The position numbers and the translations under genes are program-made. From contig NZ_JAGOPN010000005.1 in NCBI RefSeq assembly GCF_017991995.1, positions 186,001 to 250,000 of the forward strand: a stretch of DNA of 64,000 nt, read 5' to 3'. This document shows positions 18,146 to 26,935 of this stretch, piece by piece. The notes under the pieces are model-generated. The model did no database searches, had not been told where the DNA came from, and saw only the letters and a list, made by a program, of their open reading frames with translations. Numbering within the stretch: the stretch's first letter is position 1; the number at the start of each line of letters is the position of its first letter. The DNA comes from Pseudacidovorax sp. (lineage in GTDB: Bacteria; Pseudomonadota; Gammaproteobacteria; Burkholderiales; Burkholderiaceae_C).

Positions 18146-19120
18146 ATGGAGACACGCGCACTGCGCTACTTCCTGGCCGTCGCCCAGACCGGCCACATGA
18201 CGCGGGCGGCCGAGCAGTTGGGCATCCAGCAACCGCCGCTTTCCGTGCAGATCAAGGCGCTGGAGCGGCAGCTGGGCATGCCCCTGTTCCGCCGCCATCC
18301 GCGCGGCGTGGCGCTGACCGATGCCGGCCGCGCCTTCCAGGCCGAGGCTGAGCGGCTGATGCAGGACATGGCGGCCATGGAGGCCCGCATGGCACGGCTG
18401 GCGCGCGGCGAGGCCGGCGTGCTGTCGGTGGGCTTCACCAGCTCGGCCGCGGCCCACCGCTTCGTGCCGCAGGCGCTGCGCGAATTCCGCCGGCAATACC
18501 CTGATGTCGAACTGCAGATCAGCGAGAACAACGCGGCCGAGCTGACCGAGGCGCTGGCCGCCGGCCGGCTGCATGGCGGCCTGCTGCGTGTGCCGGTGGC
18601 GGCACCGCCGGGGCTGGTCTTCGAGACCCTTCTGCGCGAGCCGGTGCTGGCCGCCCTGCCCATCGAACATCCGCTGGCTGCAGGGCGGACGGCGGGTCGC
18701 GCGCTGTCGCTGGCCGAACTGTGTGCGCAGCCGCTGATCCTGGTGCGCCGGGCCGGGGCGCCCGGCCTCTATGCCGAACTGCTCTCGCTGGCGCATGCGC
18801 GCGGGCTGCGGCCGCAGGTGGTGGCCGAGGTGGAACGCATGATGAGCAACCTGAACCTGGTCGCCGCGGGCGTGGGCCTGTCGGTGGTACCGGCCTCGAT
18901 GGAAGGCGTGCATGCCCATGCCATCGCCTACCTGCCCCTGGCCGATGCCGAGGCGCTCGACGCGCCGCTGACCCTGGTCTCCCGCGCGGACCAGGACAAC
19001 CTGCCCGCGCAGCGCTTCACGGCACTGGTGCGGGCGCTGGCCGCGCAGGAGGCCCCGCCCGCAACGACCACGCCCCCGGCACGCACGTCGCCGCGCCGCA
19101 CGAAGAAGGCGCTGCCATGA
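18146..19120 (+). CDS. LysR-type transcriptional regulator
   Basis: This 324-residue regulator has an N-terminal winged helix-turn-helix (METRALRYFLAVAQTGHM to RRHPRGVALTDAG) and a periplasmic-binding-protein-like effector domain from about residue 90. It is close to the CatM/BenM/CbbR-style group that senses aromatic or carboxylate inducers. It is transcribed away from the tannase operon and toward the second Bug gene, with which it overlaps by ATGA. The natural prediction is that it controls both flanking units in response to an aromatic acid or ester product. A Pro/Thr/Arg-rich tail of about 30 residues follows the effector domain. Confidence 0.94.
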   Translation: METRALRYFLAVAQTGHMTRAAEQLGIQQPPLSVQIKALERQLGMPLFRRHPRGVALTDAGRAFQAEAERLMQDMAAMEARMARLARGEAGVLSVGFTSSAAAHRFVPQALREFRRQYPDVELQISENNAAELTEALAAGRLHGGLLRVPVAAPPGLVFETLLREPVLAALPIEHPLAAGRTAGRALSLAELCAQPLILVRRAGAPGLYAELLSLAHARGLRPQVVAEVERMMSNLNLVAAGVGLSVVPASMEGVHAHAIAYLPLADAEALDAPLTLVSRADQDNLPAQRFTALVRALAAQEAPPATTTPPARTSPRRTKKALP

Positions 19121-20190
19121 GGGCCCGGCACGCCACTGCGCACAGCAGGCGCAACGCGGACGACGCCGAAGGCGGCTCGCCGGGCGCGAGCGACCCCCTG
19201 CCTCGCCGCACCGTCGCCGCCGGCCTGGCCGCCTGCGCGCTGGGCCTCGTCGGCCCGCGTCACGCTGCCTTCGCCGACGAAATGCCCGACTGGCCGCGCC
19301 GTCCGCTGCGGCTGATCGTCGTCTACCCACCCGGCGGCGTGAGCGACGGCATGGCGCGTGCCCTGGCCGAGCCGCTGTCGCAGGCGCTGGGTGTGCCGGT
19401 GGTGGTCGACAACCGGGCCGGTGCCGGCGGCAGCGTGGGCCTGGCCCTGCTGTCCCGCGCGCCGGCCGACGGCCACACGCTGGCCTTCTCCGCTATCAGC
19501 CCGCTGACGCTGCAGCCCCTGATCGGCCCTGTGCCCTACGAGCCGCTGCGTGCCTTCGCGCCGGTGATCGGCGTGATGCACACGCCCGTGCTGGTGGTGG
19601 GCACGCCGGCCTTCGCGGGCCGGGGCTTCGAGGCCCTGATCGCCCAGGCCCGCCAGTCCCCCGGCCGGCTGCGCTGGGCCACCTCGGGCGTCGCCACCCT
19701 CGGCCACCTGGTGCTAGCCCAGGTGCGCGCCGTCAGCGGCACGGCCATCGTGCATGTGCCCTACCACGGCGGCGGGCCGCAGCTCACCGATGCCCTGGGC
19801 GGCCAGTTCGAGGTGCTGTCGACCAACGTGGCGGCGCAGCAGTTGCAGTACATCGCGGACGGCCGGCTGCAGGCGCTGGCCGTGGGCGCGCCGCGGCGCA
19901 TCGACGCCCTGCCCGGTGTGCCCACGCTGGCCGAGCTGGGCTACCCGGACGCCAACCGCGACTCGCTCTTCGGGCTCTTCGCGCCCGCAGACACGCCTGC
20001 GCCGGTGGTGCAGCGGATCAACCGGGAAGTCGAGCGCCTGCTGCGGCAGGACGACACCCTGCGCCGCCGCCTGCGCGAGGCCCACAACCTGCCGGCCGGC
20101 GGCAGCGCCGAGGACTTCTTGCGCGAGATCGCCGCCGACCGGCGCCGCAACCGGGCGCTGGTGGCCGCACGGCCTGCCGCCTTCGACTAA
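19117..20190 (+). CDS. Bug-family (TctC-like) periplasmic binding protein, second copy
   Basis: The 357-residue protein is a second Bug receptor in this island. The start was chosen at the ATG that overlaps the LysR stop (ATGA). A long N-terminal region contains PRRTVAAGLAACALGL, which reads as a twin-arginine signal, followed by RPLRLIVVYPPGGVSDGMARAL, the conserved receptor opening. VVVDNRAGAGGSVGLALL and PYHGGGPQLTDALGGQFE are the other family segments. Unlike the Bug protein at 12843, which has a Sec signal, this one appears to use Tat, implying cytoplasmic folding. It may bind a different compound of the same pathway. No TctAB genes are adjacent. Confidence 0.93.
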   Translation: MRARHATAHSRRNADDAEGGSPGASDPLPRRTVAAGLAACALGLVGPRHAAFADEMPDWPRRPLRLIVVYPPGGVSDGMARALAEPLSQALGVPVVVDNRAGAGGSVGLALLSRAPADGHTLAFSAISPLTLQPLIGPVPYEPLRAFAPVIGVMHTPVLVVGTPAFAGRGFEALIAQARQSPGRLRWATSGVATLGHLVLAQVRAVSGTAIVHVPYHGGGPQLTDALGGQFEVLSTNVAAQQLQYIADGRLQALAVGAPRRIDALPGVPTLAELGYPDANRDSLFGLFAPADTPAPVVQRINREVERLLRQDDTLRRRLREAHNLPAGGSAEDFLREIAADRRRNRALVAARPAAFD

Positions 20191-20203
20191 GAAGGTGAGC
20201 GAC

Positions 20204-20220
20204 CCGGGCGCGACGCCCGG
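20204..20220. terminator. weak hairpin at a convergent junction
   Basis: CCGGGCG-CGA-CGCCCGG forms a 7-bp GC stem with a 3-base loop between the convergent Bug and TetR genes. No T tract follows, so its activity as a terminator is doubtful. Confidence 0.35.
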
Positions 20221-20931
20221 TCAGCGGCGCCGGGCCGGGGCGGTGGTGCGCGGTGGAGGGGGCGGTTCGGCTGGCGTTGCCTGTGGCGCCGGTGCCGCTG
20301 GTGCCGGCGTTGACGGAGTTCCCGGCGCGGGATTTCCATAGCCGTTGAGGAACGCATCGATGGCGCGCCGTGCACAGGTCCGCAACTGGGTCCGGGTCCA
20401 CTTCTGCTCGAAGCCCAGCATCCGGGGCAGCATCGTCTCCGCGTCGAGCAGTGCGCTCAGGTGCTGTGCGGCGGTGTGCGGATCGGACCGGCGCAGGCTG
20501 CCGCGCTGCATGTGCAGCTCCAGGAAGGCCGCCAGTTCCTGCCCGCCCTTCCTCGGTCCTTGCTCGTAGAACTGCCGGCCCACATCGCTGCGGCCCGCCT
20601 CGGCAATCACGGCGCGCAGCGCCTGGACGGCCTCGGGCGAGCAGGCGGCGATGAGGAACTTCTCTCCATAGCGGCGCAGCGCCGGCTCGAACTCGTCGTC
20701 TTCCTTGCCGAGCGCGTCGAAGATCGGCTCGAAGTGCGACTCCGCCGCGGCGATGGTCACGGCCACGAAGAGCTCGTCCTTGGAGCTGAAGTAGCCGTAC
20801 AGCGTGGCCTTCGAACTCGCGGCCCGCGCCGCGATGTCCCCCATCGAGGCGCCCTCGAACCCCTTCTCGCGGAACACCTGCGATGCAGCCAGCAGCAGCA
20901 TGTCTCGTTTGGCTTTGGTCTTGACCCTCAA
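20221..20931 (-). CDS. TetR/AcrR-family repressor of the adjacent RND operon
   Basis: The 236-residue regulator has a TetR helix-turn-helix at about residues 10-55 (LLLAASQVFREKGFEGASMGDIAARAASSKATLYGYF). The ligand-binding domain resembles the AefR-like C-terminal type (LRAVIAEAGRSDVGRQFYEQGP). A tail of about 35 Pro/Ala residues ending in ARRR is unusual and probably disordered. It is divergent from the tripartite RND operon, and a perfect 14-bp palindrome sits at that operon's start-site region. This is the classic arrangement for a local repressor released by pump substrates. Confidence 0.93.
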   Translation of the reverse strand: MRVKTKAKRDMLLLAASQVFREKGFEGASMGDIAARAASSKATLYGYFSSKDELFVAVTIAAAESHFEPIFDALGKEDDEFEPALRRYGEKFLIAACSPEAVQALRAVIAEAGRSDVGRQFYEQGPRKGGQELAAFLELHMQRGSLRRSDPHTAAQHLSALLDAETMLPRMLGFEQKWTRTQLRTCARRAIDAFLNGYGNPAPGTPSTPAPAAPAPQATPAEPPPPPRTTAPARRR

Positions 20932-20968
20932 TTCGATTCCTTTTCCGAACTCACCCGTTCATTATTGG

Positions 20969-20997
20969 TTGACGAGCGAGGGTCGTCAAACTACATT
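20969..20997 (+). promoter_or_regulatory. sigma-70 promoter of the RND operon
   Basis: TTGACG (20969-20974) and TACATT (20992-20997) are separated by 17 bases, close to the ideal spacing. The inferred start site is near 21004, just before the palindromic operator, and about 70 bases before the adaptor start codon. Confidence 0.7.
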
Positions 20998-21009
20998 GCG
21001 GTCTTAACG

Positions 21010-21023
21010 GTACCGTACGGTAC
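21010..21023. promoter_or_regulatory. palindromic operator, probable TetR site
   Basis: GTACCGTACGGTAC is a perfect 14-bp palindrome immediately downstream of the -10 element, with flanking ACGGT/CGGTAT half-repeats (21008-21028). A repressor bound here would block initiation or clearance. The divergent TetR gene is the natural candidate. Confidence 0.7.
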
Positions 21024-21076
21024 GGTATTGAAAACTGAACTCACGGCCGGTGCCGCGCTTCCATGGAGGAAAAACA

Positions 21077-22258
21077 ATGCGTCCCTCTCTCACATTCGTC
21101 TCGACCATCGCGGTCGCGCTGGCGTCCGCCTGCGTCCTGGTCGCCTGCGGCAAGCCGCCGGGCGGACCACCGCCCGCGGCCGGCATGCCGGAGGTGGGCG
21201 TCATCACGCTGCAGCCGCAGCGGCTGGCCGTCACCACCGAGCTTCCGGGCCGCACGTCCGCCTCGCTGGTGGCGGACGTCCGCCCGCAGGTGACCGGCAT
21301 CGTCAAGGCACGCAAGTTCCGCGAGGGCGGCGACGTCAAGGCCGGCGAGACGCTCTACCAGATCGACCCCGCCACCTACCAGGCGCAGTACGACGCCAAC
21401 GTCGCGGCGCTGGCCAAGGCGCGCGCCAGCCTGACCACCACCCGGCTCAAAGCCCAGCGCTACAAGGAACTGGTGGCCATCAAGGCGGTGAGCCAGCAGG
21501 ACTACGACGATGCGGCCGCGGCGCTGGAACAGGGCGAGGCCGACGTGGCCTCCGCCAAGGCCAATGTCGAGACCAGCCGCATCAACCTGGCCTATGCGCG
21601 CATCGAGGCACCGATCTCCGGCCGCATCGGCAAGTCTTCCGTGACGCCCGGCGCCCTGGTCACCGCCAACCAGTCGACGGCGCTGGCCACCATCCAGCAG
21701 CTCGATCCGATCTACGTGGATGTCACCCAGTCCAGCGCCGACCTGCTTCAACTGCGCCAGGCCATGGCCCGCGGCGACCTGCAGACCGGCGCCGCCGGCG
21801 CCGCGCGCGTGCGGCTGCTGCTGGAGGACGGCAGCGACTATCCGCTGGAAGGCAAGCTGGAGTTCTCCGACATCACGGTCGACACCTCGACGGGTGCCAT
21901 CACGCTGCGCGCCCTCTTCCCCAACCCGCAGGGCGTGCTGTTGCCCGGCATGTACGTGCGTGCCGTGCTCCAGCAGGGGGTAAAGAGCGACGCGCTGATG
22001 GTGCCGCAGCAGGCGGTGGTGCGCGACGGGGGCGGCCGGCCGATGGTCTATGTGGTCGGCGAGCAGCACAAGCTGCAGCGCCGCATGATCGAGACCGGCC
22101 GTGAGATGGGCGACCAGTGGGTGGTCCGCTCGGGCCTGCAGGCCGGCGACGTGCTGGTGGTCGACGGGCTGCAGCGCGCCGCGCCCGGCGTGGAGGTCAA
22201 GACCACGCCGTGGACGGCTGCGCCCGCGCCCGCCGCCAAGGCGGCCTCGGCCCGCTGA
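21077..22258 (+). CDS. RND efflux periplasmic adaptor lipoprotein
   Basis: This 393-residue membrane fusion protein starts at an ATG with GGAGG seven to eight bases upstream; a weaker in-frame ATG lies 27 bases earlier. The lipobox CVLVAC places the anchor at Cys24. It has barrel and lipoyl halves (VRPQVTGIVKARKFREGGDVKAG and YARIEAPISGRIGKSSVTPG), a coiled-coil hairpin between them and a membrane-proximal LLPGMYVRAVL segment, as in AcrA and MexA. It is first in a three-gene operon with the pump and outer-membrane factor. Expression is probably repressed by the divergent TetR protein. It is a clear paralogue of the adaptor at the left window edge. Confidence 0.95.
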   Translation: MRPSLTFVSTIAVALASACVLVACGKPPGGPPPAAGMPEVGVITLQPQRLAVTTELPGRTSASLVADVRPQVTGIVKARKFREGGDVKAGETLYQIDPATYQAQYDANVAALAKARASLTTTRLKAQRYKELVAIKAVSQQDYDDAAAALEQGEADVASAKANVETSRINLAYARIEAPISGRIGKSSVTPGALVTANQSTALATIQQLDPIYVDVTQSSADLLQLRQAMARGDLQTGAAGAARVRLLLEDGSDYPLEGKLEFSDITVDTSTGAITLRALFPNPQGVLLPGMYVRAVLQQGVKSDALMVPQQAVVRDGGGRPMVYVVGEQHKLQRRMIETGREMGDQWVVRSGLQAGDVLVVDGLQRAAPGVEVKTTPWTAAPAPAAKAASAR

Positions 22259-22273
22259 TCCCCGGGGAGCACC

Positions 22274-25200
22274 ATGTCACGCTTCTTCATCGACCGCCCC
22301 ATCTTCGCGTGGGTGCTGGCGATCCTGGTCATGCTGGGCGGGCTGCTGTCCGTCTTCACGCTGCCCATCGCGCAGTACCCGAGCATCGCGCCGCCCGCGA
22401 TCTCCATTTCCGCCAACTATCCGGGCGCCTCCGCCAAGACGGTGGAAGACACCGTCACCCAGGTCATCGAGCAGAAGATGAAGGGCCTGGACCGCTTGAG
22501 CTACATGAGCTCGACCAGCGAGTCCACGGGCGCCGTCACCATCACGCTGACCTTCGAGAACGGCACCGACCCGGACACCGCCCAGGTGCAGGTCCAGAAC
22601 AAGCTCTCGCTGGCCACGGCCCTGCTGCCGCAGGAAGTGCAGCAGCAGGGCGTGACGGTGTCCAAGGCCGTCACCAACTTCCTGACCGTGCTGGCCTTCA
22701 CCTCGGAGGACGGCAGCATGACCGGCTCCGACCTCTCGGACTATGTCGCCGCCAACGTGCAGGACGCCATCAGCCGCGTGGAAGGCGTGGGCGACATCAC
22801 GCTGTTCGGCTCGCAGTACGCCATGCGCGTCTGGCTGAACCCGGACAAGCTGGCCAGCTTCGGCCTCACGCCCCTGGACGTGCAGACCGCCATCCAGGCG
22901 CAGAACGCCCAGGTGTCCTCCGGCCAGATCGGCGGCCTGCCGGCCTCGGGCAACCAGCAGATCAATGCCACCATCACCTCGCAGACCCGCCTGAAGACGG
23001 CCGCCGAGTTCGAGGATGTGCTGCTGCGCACGCTGACCAACGGCGCCCAGGTGCGCCTGCGCGACGTCGCCCGCATCGAACTGGGCAGCGAGTCCTACGC
23101 CTCCACCGCCCGCTACAACGGCAAGCCGGCGGCCGGCCTGGCGATCAAGCTGGCCACCGGCGCCAACGCACTCGACACCATCCGGGCCATCGACACGCGC
23201 ATGGCGGAGCTGTCCAAGTTCTTCCCGGCGGGCATGAAGGTGCAGAAGCCCTACGACACCACGCCCTTCGTGCGCATCTCCATCGAGGAGGTGGTCAAGA
23301 CGCTGGCCGAGGCCGTGGTGCTGGTGTTCCTGGTCATGTACCTGTTCCTGCAGAACTTCCGGGCCACGCTGATTCCCACGATCGCGGTGCCGGTGGTGCT
23401 GCTGGGCACCTTCGGCGTGCTGGCCGTCTTCGGCTTCACGATCAACACGCTGACCATGTTCGCGATGGTGCTGGCCATCGGCCTGCTGGTGGACGACGCC
23501 ATCGTGGTGGTCGAGAACGTCGAGCGGGTCATGAGCGAGGAGCACCTGTCGCCCAAGGAGGCCGCGCGCAAGTCCATGGGGCAGATCACCGGCGCCCTGG
23601 TGGGCGTGGCGCTGGTGCTGGCGGCGGTGTTCGTGCCCATGGCCTTCTTCGGCGGCTCGGTCGGCGTGATCTACCGCCAGTTCTCCATCACCATCGTGTC
23701 GGCCATGACGCTGTCGGTGCTGGTGGCCATGGTGCTCACGCCCGCGCTGTGCGCCACGCTGCTCAAGCCCGTGGCGGGCGATCATGCGCTGGCCACCAAG
23801 GGCTTCTTCGGCTGGTTCAACCGCACCTTCGATCGCGGCCAGCGCGGCTATCAGGGCGTGGTGCGCCATGTGCTGCGCAAGGGCTGGCGCTACATGGTGC
23901 TGTACGCCGTGATGACGGCGGCCGTGGTGGCCGTGTTCCTGAAGGTGCCGGCGGGCTTCCTGCCGGACGAGGACCAAGGCTCGGCCTTCATCCTGGTGCA
24001 GTTGCCGCCCGGCGCCACCAGCGCGCGGACCGACGAGGTGCTGCGCAAGGTGGAACATCACCTGCTCGTCGACCAGAAGGATGCGGTCGACGGCGTGTTC
24101 TCGGTCAACGGCTTCAGCTTTGCCGGCAGCGGCCAGAGCACCGGCATGGCCTTCGTCAAGCTCAAGCCGTGGGACGAACGCCAGGGCGAGGCGCTGAGCG
24201 TCTCGGCCGTGACGACCAAGGCGACGATGTACTTCAACACGCTGCGTGGCGCACGGGTCTTCGCCTTCTCGCCGCCCGCCGTGGCCGAGCTGGGCAACGC
24301 CACCGGCTTCGACCTGATGCTGCAGGACCGAGCCAACCTCGGCCACGACGCCCTGATGAAGGCGCGCAACCAGTTGCTGGGCGAACTGTCCGCCGACAAG
24401 CGCCTGGTGGCGGTGCGGCCCAACGGGCAGGAGGACGCGCCGGAGCTGCGGCTCGACATCGATCCGCACAAGGCCCAGGCCCTGGGCCTGTCCATCGCCG
24501 ACATCAACAGCACGCTGTCCACCGCCTGGGGCAGCAGCTACGTCAACGACTTCCTCGACCGTGGCCGTGTGAAGAAGGTGATGCTGCAGGCCGATGCCCC
24601 CTACCGCATGCAGCCCGGCGACATCGACCGCTGGTACGTGCGCAACGCCAGCGGCGCCATGGTGCCCTTCTCTGCCTTCGCCACGGCACGCTGGACCAGC
24701 GGCTCGCCACGGCTGGAGCGCTACAACGGCTTCCCGTCGAGCGAGATCCTGGGCATGGCGCTGCCGGGCACCGCGTCCAGCGGCGAGGCGCTGGCCATCG
24801 TCGAGCAGGCCGTGGCCAAACTGCCGCCGGGCTTCGGCTTCGAATGGACCGGCATCTCACGCCAGGAGAAGGCGTCGAGCGGCCAGACCGGGCTGCTGTA
24901 CGGGCTGTCGATCCTCTTCGTCTTCCTGTGCCTGGCAGCGCTGTACGAGAGCTGGGCGATCCCGCTGTCCGTGATCATGGTGGTGCCGCTGGGGCTGCTG
25001 GGAACGCTGGCGGCCGCCCTGCTCACCTGGAAGATGAACGACGTGTACTTCCAGGTCGGCCTGCTCACCACCATCGGCCTGGCGTCGAAGAACGCCATCC
25101 TGATCGTGGAATTCGCCAAGGACCTGCATGCCCGTGGCGCCAGTCTGGTCGACGCCGCCCTCGAAGGCGCACGGCTGCGCCTGCGGCCGATCCTGATGAC

Positions 25201-25435
25201 CTCGCTGGCCTTCATCCTGGGCGTGCTGCCGCTGGTGTTCGGCCACGGTGCCGGCGCCGGCGCGCAGAACGCGCTGGGCACGGCAGTGGTGGGCGGCATG
25301 GTCTCGGGCACCGTGCTCGCGATCCTCTTCGTGCCGCTGTTCTTCGTGGTGGTGCTGGGCACGGTGGAACGCCGTGGCCCACGCCATCCATCCCCTCAAC
25401 CCGTTGCCGGTGCCCTGCCGGCCGAAGGAACCTGA
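22274..25435 (+). CDS. RND multidrug efflux pump, HAE1 family (AcrB-like)
   Basis: The 1053-residue pump matches AcrB in length and layout. The first helix motif [13 protein letters not shown], the TM4 acidic pair in [18 protein letters not shown], the repeat [14 protein letters not shown] and the second-half [14 protein letters not shown] are present. A GGGGAGC ribosome binding site precedes the ATG, 15 bases after the adaptor stop. The pump exports substrates from the periplasm or inner membrane using proton motive force, through the adaptor and the outer-membrane factor encoded next. Substrates are typically dyes, detergents, solvents and antibiotics; the real set here is unknown. Confidence 0.97.
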   Translation: MSRFFIDRPIFAWVLAILVMLGGLLSVFTLPIAQYPSIAPPAISISANYPGASAKTVEDTVTQVIEQKMKGLDRLSYMSSTSESTGAVTITLTFENGTDPDTAQVQVQNKLSLATALLPQEVQQQGVTVSKAVTNFLTVLAFTSEDGSMTGSDLSDYVAANVQDAISRVEGVGDITLFGSQYAMRVWLNPDKLASFGLTPLDVQTAIQAQNAQVSSGQIGGLPASGNQQINATITSQTRLKTAAEFEDVLLRTLTNGAQVRLRDVARIELGSESYASTARYNGKPAAGLAIKLATGANALDTIRAIDTRMAELSKFFPAGMKVQKPYDTTPFVRISIEEVVKTLAEAVVLVFLVMYLFLQNFRATLIPTIAVPVVLLGTFGVLAVFGFTINTLTMFAMVLAIGLLVDDAIVVVENVERVMSEEHLSPKEAARKSMGQITGALVGVALVLAAVFVPMAFFGGSVGVIYRQFSITIVSAMTLSVLVAMVLTPALCATLLKPVAGDHALATKGFFGWFNRTFDRGQRGYQGVVRHVLRKGWRYMVLYAVMTAAVVAVFLKVPAGFLPDEDQGSAFILVQLPPGATSARTDEVLRKVEHHLLVDQKDAVDGVFSVNGFSFAGSGQSTGMAFVKLKPWDERQGEALSVSAVTTKATMYFNTLRGARVFAFSPPAVAELGNATGFDLMLQDRANLGHDALMKARNQLLGELSADKRLVAVRPNGQEDAPELRLDIDPHKAQALGLSIADINSTLSTAWGSSYVNDFLDRGRVKKVMLQADAPYRMQPGDIDRWYVRNASGAMVPFSAFATARWTSGSPRLERYNGFPSSEILGMALPGTASSGEALAIVEQAVAKLPPGFGFEWTGISRQEKASSGQTGLLYGLSILFVFLCLAALYESWAIPLSVIMVVPLGLLGTLAAALLTWKMNDVYFQVGLLTTIGLASKNAILIVEFAKDLHARGASLVDAALEGARLRLRPILMTSLAFILGVLPLVFGHGAGAGAQNALGTAVVGGMVSGTVLAILFVPLFFVVVLGTVERRGPRHPSPQPVAGALPAEGT

Positions 25436-25436
25436 G

Positions 25437-26894
25437 ATGCGCCGCATCGCCTTCACCCTCGCCCCCGTGGCGTTGGCCGCGGCCCTGGCCGGCTGCAGCC
25501 TGATGCCGGCCTACGAGCGGCCCGCCCTTCCCGTGCAGGACGCCTACGCCGGGGACGCCGGCGCCGCCGGCACCGCTGCCGAGCAGGCCGTGGCCGACAT
25601 CGGCTGGCGCGACGTGTTCCGCTCGCCGCAATTGCAGCAGCTCATCGCCATGAGCCTGGCCAACAACCGCGACCTGCGCGTCGCGGTGCTCAACATCGAG
25701 AAGGCCCGCGCCCAGTACCAGGTGCAGGATGCGGCGCGTCTGCCCACGGTCAGCGCGACGGCCAGCGGCACCGGCAGCCGCACGCCGGCCGACCTGTCCT
25801 CGACGGGCGATGCGCTGATCGCCCACCAGTCCAGCGTGTCGCTGGGCATCAGCGCCTACGAGCTGGACCTGTTCGGCCGCGTGCGCAGCCTGAGCGCACA
25901 GGCGCTGCAGGAGTTCCTGTCGACCAGCGAGGCCCGGCGTGCCACGCAGGTGACGCTGGTGTCCGAGGTGGCCACCGCCTATCTGACGCTCGCCGCCGAC
26001 CAGGACCGGCTGACCCTGGCACGCCAGACCCTGGCGGACCAGAGCGAGGCGCTCGCCCTGCAACGGCGCCTGCAGGACCTCGGCCAGGCCTCCGCGCTCA
26101 CCGTCAGCCAGGCACGCACCAGCGTGGAAACCGCCCGCGTCGACGTCGAAAGCTACACCTCGCAGGTGGCGCAGGACCGCAACGCGCTGGTGTTGCTGAT
26201 CGGCGCGCCGGTGCCCGACGCGCTGCTGCCCGATTCGCTCCTGGCTGCGGCCGACCTGACCGAAGGGCAGCTCGCGACCATCCCGCCCGGCCTGCCCTCG
26301 CAGTTGCTGCAGCGCCGGCCCGACATCGTGGAGGCCGAGCACGACCTCAAGGCCGCCAATGCGTACATCGGCGCCGCCCGTGCGGCCTTCTACCCGCGCA
26401 TCAGCCTGACGGCCTCGGCCGGCACGGCCAGCAGCGAACTGTCGCACCTGTTCAAGGCCGGCTCGGGCGCCTGGACCTTCGCGCCCCAGATCAGCGTGCC
26501 CATCTTCGATGCGGGCACCAACCGCGCCAATCTGGCCGCGGCCAAGGCAAGCCGCGACATCGCCCAGGCCCAGTACGAGAAGGCGATCCAGACCGCCTTC
26601 CGCGAGGTGTCGGATGCACTCGTGCAACGCGGCGCGTTGTCGCGTCAACTCGACGCCCAGCGCGCGCTGGTGGAGGCCAACGCCGACAGCTACCGCCTCT
26701 CGCAGGCCAGGTTCAAGGCCGGCGTGGACAGCCACCTGACCGTGCTGAGCTCGCAGCTGTCGCTCTACGCCGCACAGCAGAACCTCATCGGCACGCAGCT
26801 GTCGCAGATGACGAACCTGGTGACCTTCTACCGCACGCTGGGGGGTGGCTGGTCGGAGCGCTCCGAGCCCGTGGTGGCGCAGGCGCCGCGCTGA
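25437..26894 (+). CDS. RND efflux outer-membrane factor lipoprotein (OprM/NodT type)
   Basis: The 485-residue protein is the outer-membrane channel of the tripartite pump. The chosen ATG lies one base after the pump stop with GAAGGA upstream. The lipobox ALAGC anchors Cys20. The two OEP repeats are seen as [29 protein letters not shown] and [32 protein letters not shown], each building beta strands and long coiled helices of the trimeric tunnel. [15 protein letters not shown] is the conserved N-terminal segment. It may also serve the pump at 1018, which lacks its own channel gene; this is an inference. Confidence 0.96.
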   Translation: MRRIAFTLAPVALAAALAGCSLMPAYERPALPVQDAYAGDAGAAGTAAEQAVADIGWRDVFRSPQLQQLIAMSLANNRDLRVAVLNIEKARAQYQVQDAARLPTVSATASGTGSRTPADLSSTGDALIAHQSSVSLGISAYELDLFGRVRSLSAQALQEFLSTSEARRATQVTLVSEVATAYLTLAADQDRLTLARQTLADQSEALALQRRLQDLGQASALTVSQARTSVETARVDVESYTSQVAQDRNALVLLIGAPVPDALLPDSLLAAADLTEGQLATIPPGLPSQLLQRRPDIVEAEHDLKAANAYIGAARAAFYPRISLTASAGTASSELSHLFKAGSGAWTFAPQISVPIFDAGTNRANLAAAKASRDIAQAQYEKAIQTAFREVSDALVQRGALSRQLDAQRALVEANADSYRLSQARFKAGVDSHLTVLSSQLSLYAAQQNLIGTQLSQMTNLVTFYRTLGGGWSERSEPVVAQAPR

Positions 26895-26935
26895 AGCCGG
26901 GTGCCGTCGCCCCGGCCCGTGGCGTGCCGCTCGCC

